Assembly (NCBI GenBank): GCA_902764045.1
Contig: CACWUI010000001.1
Span: 1-41,963 of the forward strand
DNA: 41,963 nucleotides
Direction: 5' to 3'
From: an uncultured Lachnospiraceae bacterium
GTDB taxonomy: Bacteria; Bacillota; Clostridia; Lachnospirales; Lachnospiraceae
Program-made: the position numbers and the translations under genes
Notes under the pieces: model-generated
What the model was told of the DNA's origin: nothing
Databases searched by the model: none
What the model saw: only the letters and a program-made list of their open reading frames with translations
In this document: positions 22,398 through 32,234 of the stretch, in pieces
Numbering within the stretch: position 1 is the stretch's first letter
Layout: every line of letters begins with the position of its first letter

Positions 22398-24645
22398 ATT
22401 AAGCGAAAGCGGAGCATTTTACACAAAGGGGAGTCTGACTCCGGAGGGTGAGGCAGCAGGGATCTCCAAAGAGGAGGGCATAAAAAAGACCATGGCCTAC
22501 GGTATCCTTGAAGCCCACAATACCTCAGGCAATATGGACAGCTTAAAGATAAAATTCGACAAGATCATATCCCATGATATCACCTATGTGGGCATCATCC
22601 AGACCGCCAGGGCTTCGGGACTTGAGAAGTTTCCCATTCCCTATGTTCTTACTAACTGCCACAATTCTCTTTGCGCGGTAGGCGGGACCATAAACGAGGA
22701 CGACCACCTCTTCGGTCTTTCCGCAGCCAAGAAATACGGCGGAATATACGTTCCCCCTCACCAGGCGGTCATCCACCAGTATGCCCGTGAGGAAATGGCA
22801 ACAGGCGGCGGCATGATCCTGGGCTCCGACTCTCATACCCGTTACGGCGCCATAGGTACCATGGCAATGGGAGAGGGCGGTCCCGAACTTGTAAAGCAGC
22901 TCCTGGACAAAACCTATGATATCCCCAGACCTGAGGTCGTGGCTGTTTACTTAGAGGGGGAGCCGGTAAAAGGCGTTGGTCCGCAGGACGTGGCTCTTGC
23001 CATCATCGGCGCAGTGTTTGACAAAGGTTTTGTGAAAAACAAAGTCATGGAATTCACAGGTCCGGGCGTGGGAAATCTTTCAATGGATTTCCGTATAGGC
23101 GTGGATGTTATGACCACGGAGACCACATGTCTTTCATCCATATGGCAGACGGATGAAAAGACAAAGGAATTCCTTGAGATCCACGGAAGACCGGAAGATT
23201 ATAAGGAGCTTACGCCGGGAGAAGGGGCGTACTATGACAGCGTGGTCTATGTGGATCTTTCCACGGTTAAGCCCATGATCGCCCTGCCATTCCATCCCAG
23301 CAATACTTATGAGATAGAAGAGCTTAATGCAAACCTTGAGGATATCCTTCATAAGTGTGAGCAGGACAGCAGGGAGCTTCTGGGTGACAAGGTGAAACTT
23401 GATCTTACCGGTAACATCAGAGACGGTAAGCTTTATGTGGAACAGGGAATAATAGCGGGATGCGCCGGCGGCGGTTATGAGAATATATGTGATGCCGCGG
23501 ATATATTAAAGGGATGCTCCATAGGAAGCGATGAGTTCACCCTTTCCGTTTATCCCGCAAGTACCCCCATATATATGGAACTTCTGAAGAACGGACGCAT
23601 GGCGGATCTCCTTGAGACAGGTGCCGTTATAAAGACTGCGTTTTGCGGACCCTGCTTTGGCGCGGGAGACACTCCTGCCAACAACAGCTTCTCCATAAGG
23701 CATACAACGAGAAACTTCCCTAACCGTGAAGGTTCCAAGCTTCAGAACGGCCAGATATCCTCTGTTGCCCTTATGGATGCCAGGTCCATTGCTGCAACGG
23801 CGGCAAATAAGGGCTTCCTGACTCCTGCCACGGAAATGGCAGATGTCAGCTACTCAAAGCCTGTCTATCATTTTGACAAGACTATTTATGAAAACAGGAT
23901 CTTTGACAGCAAAGGAGAGGCAAAGGCGGATGAACCCTTAAGATTCGGTCCCAACATCAAGGACTGGCCGCAGATGGTAAGCCTGCCTGAAAACCTTCTG
24001 ATAAAGGTAGTATCCGAGATCCATGATCCGGTTACCACCACGGATGAGCTTATTCCCTCGGGAGAAACTTCATCCTACAGATCAAACCCTCTTGCCCTTG
24101 CGGAGTTTGCCCTTTCAAGAAAGGATCCCGCATATGTGGGAAGAGCAAAAGAAGTTCAGCTGGCAGAAAAGGCAAGAGAGGAAGGTAAAGACCCGGCCTC
24201 GGCTTTCGCAGAAATAAAGGAAGTGCTTGAGAAGGTTGAAGACAGATTCGGCGCAACCCCTGAAAACACAGGCATCGGAAGCACCATATTTGCCGAAAAG
24301 CCCGGAGACGGCTCTGCCAGAGAGCAGGCTGCTTCCTGTCAGAAGGTTCTGGGAGGATGGGCAAATATCGCAAGAGAGTACGCCACCAAGAGATACCGTT
24401 CAAACCTTATAAACTGGGGAATGGTTCCCTTCATTATCGAAAAGGGCGACCTGCCCTTTGAAAACGGAGACTATATCTTTATCCCCGGCATATCCGGGAT
24501 CATTAAGGACGGCGGCGAATCAGCCAAAGCCTACGTTGTCACAAAGGACATGAAGGAATTTGAAATGACAACGGGTCTTCTTACCGGGGACGAGAGACAG
24601 ATCATCTCAGACGGATGCCTTATAAACTATTATAAAAACCATTGA
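22390..24645 (+). CDS. Aconitase-family hydratase (YbhJ-like)
   Basis: 751 residues. Aconitase-type features: GSDSHTRYGAIGTMAMGEGG, the first cluster-ligand motif as GCAGGGYEN rather than the usual SCTN, the second as FCGPCFGAGD with both ligands, and SSVALMDARSIAATAANKGF, followed by the swivel domain with INWGMVPF. This matches the less-studied hydratase subgroup (E. coli YbhJ type). With citrate synthase in the same region it may provide the citrate-isocitrate step of 2-oxoglutarate synthesis, but other hydroxyacid substrates cannot be excluded. Confidence 0.8.
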   Translation: MVKLSESGAFYTKGSLTPEGEAAGISKEEGIKKTMAYGILEAHNTSGNMDSLKIKFDKIISHDITYVGIIQTARASGLEKFPIPYVLTNCHNSLCAVGGTINEDDHLFGLSAAKKYGGIYVPPHQAVIHQYAREEMATGGGMILGSDSHTRYGAIGTMAMGEGGPELVKQLLDKTYDIPRPEVVAVYLEGEPVKGVGPQDVALAIIGAVFDKGFVKNKVMEFTGPGVGNLSMDFRIGVDVMTTETTCLSSIWQTDEKTKEFLEIHGRPEDYKELTPGEGAYYDSVVYVDLSTVKPMIALPFHPSNTYEIEELNANLEDILHKCEQDSRELLGDKVKLDLTGNIRDGKLYVEQGIIAGCAGGGYENICDAADILKGCSIGSDEFTLSVYPASTPIYMELLKNGRMADLLETGAVIKTAFCGPCFGAGDTPANNSFSIRHTTRNFPNREGSKLQNGQISSVALMDARSIAATAANKGFLTPATEMADVSYSKPVYHFDKTIYENRIFDSKGEAKADEPLRFGPNIKDWPQMVSLPENLLIKVVSEIHDPVTTTDELIPSGETSSYRSNPLALAEFALSRKDPAYVGRAKEVQLAEKAREEGKDPASAFAEIKEVLEKVEDRFGATPENTGIGSTIFAEKPGDGSAREQAASCQKVLGGWANIAREYATKRYRSNLINWGMVPFIIEKGDLPFENGDYIFIPGISGIIKDGGESAKAYVVTKDMKEFEMTTGLLTGDERQIISDGCLINYYKNH

Positions 24646-24651
24646 TCATAA

Positions 24652-25833
24652 GTGAGAGATATGACCCGAAAAAATGATAACGTCATCGGAAGCGAGAGTT
24701 TCAATGATGAGCTTAAGCAGATGCGCCGCAAGAAAGCACATCGCGCAAGAAAAAGAAATATGATGATAGCAGTAATTGCCGCCATTGCCGTGGCAATTAC
24801 TCTTATTGTGGTATTTATTCAGATAAACAGGTCATATTCCTCATACGCTATCGTTTCTTCCGAATCAAGAGAGGATGAGGCGGGGGCTAAGTACATTTTC
24901 TATAAGGACGGATATATCAGATGCTCCGGCGGCGGAGTGGAGCGTGTAAACTCCGACGGTGAAAAGGTGTGGAACACGGTCCATACCATGACCAACCCTT
25001 CCGTAAAGACCAGAGGGGACATCATAGGCGTCGGTGATATAAACGGAAACACCATTGAGGTATTCGATGAAAACGGGATCGTAAGTCACGCCGACACGCA
25101 GTTTTCCATACTGCAGATCGAAGTGTCTGCGGAGGGGCTTGTGGCCGCTGTCCTGCAGGACAACGAAGATAACTACATAAATATGTACGACAAGGCCGGG
25201 GAATATATCTACTCCATAAAGACCTCCATAAGAGGCGAGGGTTACCCGGTGGATATTGCGGTGAGCGATGACGGGAAAAAGCTGGCGGTGGCCTACGTGA
25301 AGGTTTCGGGAAATGTACTGGATACGGGAGTCATTCTTTACGATATGTCTGAAAAGGACGCGGACACTGCGGTGACCGGCAGATTTAATGATTTCGGTGG
25401 TGAACCGGTGGGGACGGTGGAGTTTTTCGGAAACGATAAGGTGATAGCCGTGGCAGGTAAAAGCGTGACATGTCTTTCCGCCGACAAGTCCAAAGAAAAG
25501 AACAGAAAGGATCTGGAAGAGCCGGTAAATAAGGTCATATGTGAAAAGGACAAATTTGCCCTTATCTATTCTTCCGGAAGGATCCAGGTGTTCAACTTAA
25601 AGGCCGATGTTATGAACGATATCGACATGGATACCCTTTACTCCGATTACCATTTTTACGATAATCGTATTATAATGACAACTGACAACAGCTTTGCGGT
25701 CATGGATATAAGCGGAAAGTTTGTGACAAAACAGGATACGGAGATTCCGGTGGTGGAGCTTGTGCCAAACGGCAGCAAGGACAGATATTTCTTTATAAAT
25801 GAGAGATTTATCCAAAGGATCAGGCTGACCTGA
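24652..25833 (+). CDS. DUF5711 family membrane-anchored protein
   Basis: 393 residues from GTG 24652; ATG 24661 is an alternative start and no strong site separates them. A basic N-terminus is followed by one membrane helix (residues about 37-58, IAVAITLIVVFIQI) and an extracellular beta-propeller-like region of repeated G-D/N-I and VAVSDDGKKLAVAYV strands. This matches DUF5711, common in Clostridia, with unknown function. The downstream cvpA gene begins 15 bases later, so they form an operon. Confidence 0.8.
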   Translation: MRDMTRKNDNVIGSESFNDELKQMRRKKAHRARKRNMMIAVIAAIAVAITLIVVFIQINRSYSSYAIVSSESREDEAGAKYIFYKDGYIRCSGGGVERVNSDGEKVWNTVHTMTNPSVKTRGDIIGVGDINGNTIEVFDENGIVSHADTQFSILQIEVSAEGLVAAVLQDNEDNYINMYDKAGEYIYSIKTSIRGEGYPVDIAVSDDGKKLAVAYVKVSGNVLDTGVILYDMSEKDADTAVTGRFNDFGGEPVGTVEFFGNDKVIAVAGKSVTCLSADKSKEKNRKDLEEPVNKVICEKDKFALIYSSGRIQVFNLKADVMNDIDMDTLYSDYHFYDNRIIMTTDNSFAVMDISGKFVTKQDTEIPVVELVPNGSKDRYFFINERFIQRIRLT

Positions 25834-25848
25834 CAAAAGGAAGATTAA

Positions 25849-26619
25849 ATGTCGATTACAGGTATTTTAGTAATAGCCATATTTGTTGTTTTAGGGCTGA
25901 TAGGTCTTGCAAGAGGTTTCCTGAAAAAAATATTTACCGTGGCGACCCTTGTGGCGTGCTTTTTCATAGCAGGGGCCCTGACGTTACCTATTTCCGACTG
26001 GGCGATAAACAATACAAAAATGACCGCGTCCATAGAGAACGCCACCTATTCACTGCTTGATTCTTCTACTGCAAAGGATCCGGTGCTTTCGTCGGACGAA
26101 GCCACACACGTTCTTACGGAAACAGAACTTTCCTATATGACGTCAGACCCGGACACGGTGATTGATACGGTAAAAAAATACACGGACAGTCTCATGCTCC
26201 CTGCAAATTTCAAAAATGAAATGACACTTTCGGCAGAAGATGTGAGAAGCTCCCTTTTGGAGCCGGGAGTGACCATAAGATCCATGGTGCTGAGATCCGC
26301 TGCAAAAAGGATCGCGGGGCACATCGTAAAGATCATCGTATATCTTTCCATATGTCTGGCGGTTTATATCGCCATGAGGATAGTCTTTGCGGTATTAAAG
26401 ATCACGGAAAAGTTCAAGGTCATATCAGCCGGGAACAGGATAGGAGGTCTTCTTATCGGTCTGGGTGAGGGACTTTTGGTGGTATGGGTGTTTATGATGT
26501 TTGTGACCGTGCTAAATCCCCTGCCCGTAGGTCAGGCGGCCATGGCACAGATAGGGGAGAATCCGGTGCTGAAAGCGCTTTATGACAGCAATCTCTTGTG
26601 GAATTTTGTGCACATATAA
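25849..26619 (+). CDS. CvpA-family membrane protein
   Basis: 256 residues. It opens with a membrane helix and GLARGFLKKIFTVATLVACF, the CvpA signature, has a soluble loop (residues 55-145) and two further helices (IIVYLSICLAVYIAMRIVF; IGLGEGLLVVWVFMMFVTVL). Colicin V production family proteins are conserved but poorly understood, possibly linked to envelope stress. AAAGGAAG precedes the ATG. Confidence 0.85.
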   Translation: MSITGILVIAIFVVLGLIGLARGFLKKIFTVATLVACFFIAGALTLPISDWAINNTKMTASIENATYSLLDSSTAKDPVLSSDEATHVLTETELSYMTSDPDTVIDTVKKYTDSLMLPANFKNEMTLSAEDVRSSLLEPGVTIRSMVLRSAAKRIAGHIVKIIVYLSICLAVYIAMRIVFAVLKITEKFKVISAGNRIGGLLIGLGEGLLVVWVFMMFVTVLNPLPVGQAAMAQIGENPVLKALYDSNLLWNFVHI

Positions 26620-26630
26620 GGAGGAATTTT

Positions 26631-27572
26631 ATGAAGGATGTAAAGGGCGTAAAACTCTCCGATTTTGTGGAAGAAATGGAACTTAAGGAAATTACGGAGG
26701 GAATAGACTATGATGATACGGTCATCAGAGTCCCCGATGTAAACAGACCTGCCTTGCAGCTTGCGGGATTTTTCGATTATTTTGACAATGACCGCATACA
26801 GGTCATGGGGCACGTGGAACTGGAGTATCTGAATGAATGCAGCAGCGGGACATGTCTGAAAAAATATCAGAACATTTTCGAGATAGGCATACCCTGCATG
26901 GTGTTTTGCAAAGGAGTCATCCCCCACGAAAAGGTTATAGAGGTTGCTCACGAATACCATACGCCGCTTTTTGTAACGGAGGATATCCCTTCCGTTTTTA
27001 TGGGAAAGGCTTTCAGATGGCTGAATATCATGCTTGCGCCATGCACGGTGCTTCACGGCGTGCTGCTTGAGATCTTCGGTGAAGGAGTTCTTATCACGGG
27101 AGAGAGCGGCATCGGAAAAAGTGAGACGGCCCTTGAGCTCGTCCAGCGGGGGCACCGTATAGTTACGGATGATGCCGTGGAGGTGCGCAGGATAAACAAG
27201 GACACCCTTATAGGACAGGCGCCTCCCATGACCAAGCATCTCATTGAGATAAGAGGAATAGGCATTATCGATATAAAGACTCTTTTCGGTGTCCGAAGCG
27301 TTAAAGAAACCGAAAAGATCGATCTGGTAATTAAGATAGAAGACTGGGATCCCGACAAGAACTACGAAAGACTGGGTCTTGAGGACGAGTATGAAGAGAT
27401 AATGGGAAATAAAGTAGTCTGCAGGACCATTCCCGTAAGACCGGGAAGAAATCTTGCGGTGATACTTGAAGCTGCAGCCATAAACCACAGACAAAAGAAA
27501 ATGGGTTATAATGCGGCGGAAGAGTTGTACAAGAGATTAAGAGAAGCTAAGGAACAGGAAGAAGATTATTAA
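26631..27572 (+). CDS. hprK: HPr kinase/phosphorylase
   Basis: 313 residues from ATG 26631, chosen because AAGGAGG lies 8 bases upstream; an earlier in-frame start at 26598 would overlap cvpA. Walker A ITGESGIGKSE near residue 156, RIVTDDAVE, IRGIGIIDIKTLFGVRSV, then the C-terminal signature with IPVRPGRN. HprK phosphorylates HPr at Ser46 when fructose-1,6-bisphosphate is high and so governs CcpA-dependent catabolite repression. First of the hprK-murB-whiA set. Confidence 0.95.
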   Translation: MKDVKGVKLSDFVEEMELKEITEGIDYDDTVIRVPDVNRPALQLAGFFDYFDNDRIQVMGHVELEYLNECSSGTCLKKYQNIFEIGIPCMVFCKGVIPHEKVIEVAHEYHTPLFVTEDIPSVFMGKAFRWLNIMLAPCTVLHGVLLEIFGEGVLITGESGIGKSETALELVQRGHRIVTDDAVEVRRINKDTLIGQAPPMTKHLIEIRGIGIIDIKTLFGVRSVKETEKIDLVIKIEDWDPDKNYERLGLEDEYEEIMGNKVVCRTIPVRPGRNLAVILEAAAINHRQKKMGYNAAEELYKRLREAKEQEEDY

Positions 27573-27584
27573 CGGAGACTTAAG

Positions 27585-28517
27585 ATGGAAAGGCATCTTT
27601 CAGATAAAGTAAAAAAATTTGTAACCGAAACAGTCGGAAAAGAAAACTGTTTGTTTGATGAGCCCATGAGTGAGCACACCACCTTTAAGATAGGAGGCAA
27701 TGCGGCCTGCTTCTGCAAGCCCCGGACAAAGGCCCAGATCCTGGCGCTTATCCGTTTTTTCTACGAAAACGATGTTGAATATTTCATTATGGGGAACGGC
27801 AGCAACCTGCTTGTAAGCGATAACGGTTTTGACGGGGTTGTGGTACAGCTCCTGGATGATTATTCCGACACCACCGTTACCGAAGAGGGTGACGTGGTAA
27901 GGGTTACCGCCCAGGCGGGGGCCCGCATGTGGAAGCTGGGCATGAGCATTGCCGAGGCCGGAGCTTGCGGTTTTGAGTTCGGAACGGGGATTCCGGGGAC
28001 CATAGGAGGCGCCGTGATGATGAATGCGGGAGCATACGGCGGAGAGATAAAGGACGTTACGGAAAGCGTTACCGTATGTGACAGACAGGGAAATGAAAAG
28101 ATACTAAAGGGCGGGGAACTGGGATTCGGATACAGGACCAGCGCCGTGAGCAGGGACGGCCTGTACGTTCTCGAGGTGGTCTTAAAACTGCAAAAAGGCG
28201 ATAAAGAAAAAATAAAGGCGAGGATAGACGAGCTTACGGAAAAGAGAAAGTCAAAGCAGCCTTTGGATGTCCCCAGCGCGGGAAGCACTTTTAAAAGACC
28301 GGAAGGTTATTATGCGGCAAAGCTCATTGAAGATGCAGGGCTGAAAGGTCTTCAGATCGGAGGAGCGAAGGTTTCCGAAAAGCATTCGGGATTTGTGATA
28401 AACACGGGGAATGCCACGGCGGCAGACGTTATCGCGCTGACGGATAAGATAAAAGAAGAAGTGTATAAGTACAACGGTGTAAAGCTGGAACTTGAGGTAA
28501 GAAAGCTGGGATTTTGA
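27585..28517 (+). CDS. murB: UDP-N-acetylenolpyruvoylglucosamine reductase
   Basis: 310 residues, normal for the family's short form. FAD-binding region GNGSNLLVSDNGFDGVV and GIPGTIGGAVMMNAGAYGGEI; substrate region YRTSAVS and, at the C-terminus, PSAGSTFKRPEGYYAAKLIE then AGLKG. It makes UDP-MurNAc for peptidoglycan using NADPH. Starts 13 bases after hprK with GGAGAC, and stops one base before whiA. Confidence 0.95.
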   Translation: MERHLSDKVKKFVTETVGKENCLFDEPMSEHTTFKIGGNAACFCKPRTKAQILALIRFFYENDVEYFIMGNGSNLLVSDNGFDGVVVQLLDDYSDTTVTEEGDVVRVTAQAGARMWKLGMSIAEAGACGFEFGTGIPGTIGGAVMMNAGAYGGEIKDVTESVTVCDRQGNEKILKGGELGFGYRTSAVSRDGLYVLEVVLKLQKGDKEKIKARIDELTEKRKSKQPLDVPSAGSTFKRPEGYYAAKLIEDAGLKGLQIGGAKVSEKHSGFVINTGNATAADVIALTDKIKEEVYKYNGVKLELEVRKLGF

Positions 28518-28518
28518 T

Positions 28519-29439
28519 ATGTCATTCTCGACTAAGGTTAAGGAAGAACTGGCAAAAAGAAATGACCTGCCCAGGCACTGTCGTATCGCAGAGATCGCGG
28601 CCATAGCCGCCTTTTGCGGAAATACGGAGGAGGGCAGGCTTTTTTTTAAGTCGGAAAATATCAGTGTGATAAATGCCCTTAAGGAGCTCATAGGAAAGAC
28701 CTTCGGCAGGCTCTTTGAGACGGAGGACGGAAAACGCCTGGATCTTGACATGGATACGAGCGACAACATCCTGATGTCCATCAAGTGGAAAAAGGCCGGG
28801 GATGATGAACCGAAAAAAATATTTTCTTCGGGACTTATCCTTAAAAATGACTGCTGTAAAAGGGCGTTTTTAAAGGGAGCCTTTCTCTGCAGCGGTTCCG
28901 TAAACGACCCCAACGGCGCATATCATCTGGAGATAGTCTGCAAAACAAAAGAGGATGCGGACAGGATATGTGAGATGATGAAGGGCTTTGACCTGGACGT
29001 AAAGTCTATAGAAAGAAAAGGAAATACGGTGGTCTATCTTAAAGAGGGAGCCAATATTACCGATGCATTAAATATTTTCGGGGCATATGTTTCCCAGATG
29101 GATTTTTACAATGTGATGATCCTTAAAGATATGCGAAACGACGTAAACAGAAAGGTAAACTGTGAGACAGCCAACTTAAATAAAACAGTGGAAACCGCCG
29201 TAAAGCAGATAAAGGATATTGAATTTATAAAGGAAACAACGGGGCTTGAGGCATTAAACGATAAGTTGAAGTCGGTAGCCGTATTACGTATCGATTATCC
29301 CGAGGCCAGTCTTAGGGATCTGGGTGAAATGCTGGATCCGCCCCTGGGCAAATCCGGGGTTAACCACCGGTTAAAAACAATAAGCGAATTTGCGGATAAC
29401 CTTCGCAGCGCAAAAGGCATAAATTTGCAAAAAACCTGA
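28519..29439 (+). CDS. whiA: Sporulation/cell-division regulator WhiA
   Basis: 306 residues: N-terminal degenerate LAGLIDADG-type domain (SFSTKVKEELAKR ... CCKRAFLKGAFLCSGSVNDP) and C-terminal helix-turn-helix (YPEASLRDLGEMLDPPLGKS then GVNHRLKTI). In Firmicutes whiA usually follows rapZ and yvcK; here it follows murB directly with one base between. Confidence 0.95.
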   Translation: MSFSTKVKEELAKRNDLPRHCRIAEIAAIAAFCGNTEEGRLFFKSENISVINALKELIGKTFGRLFETEDGKRLDLDMDTSDNILMSIKWKKAGDDEPKKIFSSGLILKNDCCKRAFLKGAFLCSGSVNDPNGAYHLEIVCKTKEDADRICEMMKGFDLDVKSIERKGNTVVYLKEGANITDALNIFGAYVSQMDFYNVMILKDMRNDVNRKVNCETANLNKTVETAVKQIKDIEFIKETTGLEALNDKLKSVAVLRIDYPEASLRDLGEMLDPPLGKSGVNHRLKTISEFADNLRSAKGINLQKT

Positions 29440-29453
29440 TAATCATGCATAAT
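29425..29453 (+). promoter_or_regulatory. Promoter of the citrate synthase gene
   Basis: TTGCAA (29425-29430), 17-base spacer, CATAAT (29448-29453), inside the end of whiA and the short gap. Confidence 0.55.
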
Positions 29454-29486
29454 ATTCAGTAACTATGAACGGAGGTCAGCTCATAT

Positions 29487-30884
29487 ATGAACAATGAAGA
29501 AATGATGAAGATTACCACCATAGATGAGGAGCAGTTCGATCAGCTTGTCCGCCAGACCATGAAGATGGACAAGATAGATCCCAATCTTTACGTGGAATAC
29601 GATGTTAAGAGAGGACTTCGTGACAGCAACGGCAACGGTGTGCTTACGGGATTGACTGAGATTTCCGAGGTCAGCGGCACACAGAATGTTCGGGGAAGAA
29701 AGATTCCCGTGGACGGACGCCTTTATTTTCAGGGCTATGAGGTACGTGATCTTGTTGAGAAATTTGAAGGCGAGCGCTACAGATTTGAAGAGGTGACTTA
29801 TCTTCTTATATTCGGGGAGCTTCCCTCACAGGCGCAGCTTGAAGGTTTTGTAAGGATACTAAATGACCTTCAGGAACTTTCCGGGACATTTGTAAGGGAC
29901 GTTATCATGAAGGCCACTACTGAGAACATCATGAACTCCATGATGAAGAGTATCCTGAACCTTTATTCCTATGATGATTCACCGGAAAGCACATCCATAA
30001 GCAATGTGCTCAGGCAGTCACTCCAGCTTATAGGAAAGATGCCTCTTCTTGCGGCTTACGGTTATCAGGCATACAGACATTTCCAGTTAAATGATTCGCT
30101 TATGATAAAGTCTCCCAAGAAGGAGTATTCCACAGCCGAGAACATCCTGCACATGCTTCGCGAAAACGGTGAGTTTACGCCTCTTGAGGCAGAGATACTT
30201 GATATATGCCTTGTGCTCCACGCAGAGCACGGCGGAGGTAACAACTCCACCTTTACCACACATGTGGTTACGTCTTCCGGGACGGATACATATTCGGCCA
30301 TTGCCGCAGCCATTGCTTCCCTTAAGGGACCCAAGCACGGCGGCGCCAATATCAAAGTCCAGAAGATGTTTGAGGATATCGAGGCAAATATCAAAGACTG
30401 GACCAACAGGGACGAAGTAAGAAATTATCTGAATGATATCCTTGACAAGAAAGCTTTTGACTGCACGGGTCTTATATACGGCATGGGTCATGCAGTATAT
30501 ACCCTTTCGGATCCCAGACAGGTCATCCTTAAGGATTTTGCCCGCAGGCTTTCAGAGGAAAAAGGCAGACAGGAGGAGTTTGCCCTTTACGAGATGGTTG
30601 AAGAGGAAGCTGCGGATCTTATCATGTCAAAGAGAAACATTTTCAAGCCGGTATGCGCCAATGTGGATTTTTACAGCGGATTTGTATATTCCATGCTTGG
30701 AATACCCGAGGAATTATTTACTCCTCTTTTTGCCGTTTCCAGGATCTCCGGCTGGTGCTCGCATCGTCTTGAGGAACTGGTAAATGCAGGGAAGATCATA
30801 AGACCGGCATACAAATACGTGGGTAAACAGAAGGACTACATACCCATGGAAGACAGAAAGACGGTTCACATAAAGTTTGACTGA
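29487..30884 (+). CDS. gltA: Citrate synthase
   Basis: 465 residues, GGAGG site upstream. It has the family's key blocks: GYEVRDLVEKF, HAEHGGGNNSTFTTHVV with the catalytic His, SLKGPKHGGANIKVQ with the second His, and GMGHAVYTLSDPR, then FYSGFVYSMLGIP with the active-site Asp earlier in NVDFYSG. It condenses oxaloacetate and acetyl-CoA. With the hydratase at 22390 it gives the oxidative branch towards 2-oxoglutarate and glutamate. It is of the longer bacterial type with an N-terminal extension of about 70 residues. Confidence 0.9.
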   Translation: MNNEEMMKITTIDEEQFDQLVRQTMKMDKIDPNLYVEYDVKRGLRDSNGNGVLTGLTEISEVSGTQNVRGRKIPVDGRLYFQGYEVRDLVEKFEGERYRFEEVTYLLIFGELPSQAQLEGFVRILNDLQELSGTFVRDVIMKATTENIMNSMMKSILNLYSYDDSPESTSISNVLRQSLQLIGKMPLLAAYGYQAYRHFQLNDSLMIKSPKKEYSTAENILHMLRENGEFTPLEAEILDICLVLHAEHGGGNNSTFTTHVVTSSGTDTYSAIAAAIASLKGPKHGGANIKVQKMFEDIEANIKDWTNRDEVRNYLNDILDKKAFDCTGLIYGMGHAVYTLSDPRQVILKDFARRLSEEKGRQEEFALYEMVEEEAADLIMSKRNIFKPVCANVDFYSGFVYSMLGIPEELFTPLFAVSRISGWCSHRLEELVNAGKIIRPAYKYVGKQKDYIPMEDRKTVHIKFD

Positions 30885-30892
30885 TTAAAGCT

Positions 30893-32185
30893 ATGGGACA
30901 GAAGATCATAAAAAAAGTTAATAAGCCGATTGAGGCCACGGTAAGGGTACCGGGCTCAAAAAGCATTACAAACAGGGCGCTTTTAATAAGCGCCTTTTGT
31001 GACGGAAGAAGTTATTTGAATAATGCCCTTTTTTCGGATGATACCAAGGTTTTTATCGATTCCCTGGAGAAACTGGGGATAAAGACCAGGATCAAGGGCA
31101 ATGATATCCGTGTGGACGGTGAAGGAGGTAACATACCCAATAAAAACGCAGGTATATACGTGGGAAGCGCCGGGACGGCAGCGAGATTTCTTACTGCGGC
31201 TCTTGCTTTTAGTGAAGGCACATATCACATAGAGGCCTCGGACCAGATGAAAAGAAGACCCATGAAGCCTCTTTTTGAAGCCCTTAACCGTATGGGTTCC
31301 TTTGTGGAGTGCGTGGAAAAGCCGGGATTCCTTCCCGTGTTTACGGGGGCCGGGGAAGAGATGCGCTCAGAGGTGAGCGTGGATTCCGACATCAGCACCC
31401 AGTTCTTAAGCGCCCTGCTGCTTGCGGCTCCCATAGTGACCGCCGGGACGGGAAAAGACATGGTGATAAACGTGACGGGTGCCAGGGCTGAGGGAGCCTA
31501 TGTGAAGATGACCCTGGAGATCATGAAAAGATTCGGTGTCCGGGTTAAAAGAAGTGATACGGGCTTTATCGTGGAAGAGGGACAATGTTATGAAGCGGGG
31601 GAATACGACATAGAACCCGATGTGTCCGCCGCCTGCTATTTCTACGGAGCCGCTGCACTGACGGGAGGAAGCGTGACAGTTTCCGGCGTAAAAAGAGATA
31701 CCATACAGGGGGACATCAGGTTCCTTGAGGTTTTGGAGAAAATGGGATGCGTCACGGAGGATACGGAAGATGGAATAAGACTTACGGGTCCCGCAGAGGG
31801 CAGGCTTTCCGGCATTGACATTGATATGAAGGATTTTTCCGACCAGACCATGACCCTTGCGGCTATTGCACCCTTCTGCAGTGGCTCCGTGACCATAAGA
31901 AATGTGGGTCACATACGAAAGCAGGAATCCGACAGGATAAGCGCCGTTTGTACGGAACTTAAAAAACTGGGTGTAGCAGTAGAAGAGTATGAGGACGGCA
32001 TGAAGATCTGCCCTGGGGAGGTAAAGCCGGGAGTGGTGGAGACCTACAATGACCACAGGATCGCCATGGCATTTTCCCTTACGGGGCTGAAGGCGGACGG
32101 CATAGTGATCGATAACTATGAGTGTTGTTCAAAGACATTTGTGCACTTTTTTGAAATTTTGGAAAACATTTACCAAAACACATAA
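30893..32185 (+). CDS. aroA: 3-phosphoshikimate 1-carboxyvinyltransferase (EPSP synthase)
   Basis: 430 residues. PGSKSITNRALLISAF, GSAGTAARFLTAAL, DISTQFLSALLLAAP, DFSDQTMTLAAIAPF, HIRKQESDRISAVCTELKKL and TYNDHRIAMAFSLTGLKADG are the family's substrate-binding blocks. It makes EPSP from shikimate-3-phosphate and PEP in aromatic biosynthesis. It starts 9 bases after citrate synthase with a weak site, so expression probably depends on the upstream gene. Confidence 0.95.
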   Translation: MGQKIIKKVNKPIEATVRVPGSKSITNRALLISAFCDGRSYLNNALFSDDTKVFIDSLEKLGIKTRIKGNDIRVDGEGGNIPNKNAGIYVGSAGTAARFLTAALAFSEGTYHIEASDQMKRRPMKPLFEALNRMGSFVECVEKPGFLPVFTGAGEEMRSEVSVDSDISTQFLSALLLAAPIVTAGTGKDMVINVTGARAEGAYVKMTLEIMKRFGVRVKRSDTGFIVEEGQCYEAGEYDIEPDVSAACYFYGAAALTGGSVTVSGVKRDTIQGDIRFLEVLEKMGCVTEDTEDGIRLTGPAEGRLSGIDIDMKDFSDQTMTLAAIAPFCSGSVTIRNVGHIRKQESDRISAVCTELKKLGVAVEEYEDGMKICPGEVKPGVVETYNDHRIAMAFSLTGLKADGIVIDNYECCSKTFVHFFEILENIYQNT

Positions 32186-32188
32186 AAT

Positions 32189-32217
32189 TTGATAGAATAC
32201 TCTAATAGACTTAATTA
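32189..32217 (+). promoter_or_regulatory. Promoter of the COG0523 gene pair
   Basis: TTGATA (32189-32194), 17-base spacer, TAATTA (32212-32217), 18 bases before the start codon. Confidence 0.55.
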
Positions 32218-32234
32218 ACGAAATGGAGGACAAG

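Noticed and set aside
26580..27494. 304-codon minus-strand frame opposite hprK
   Set aside because: The plus strand codes a clear HprK; the opposite frame is a codon-bias shadow.
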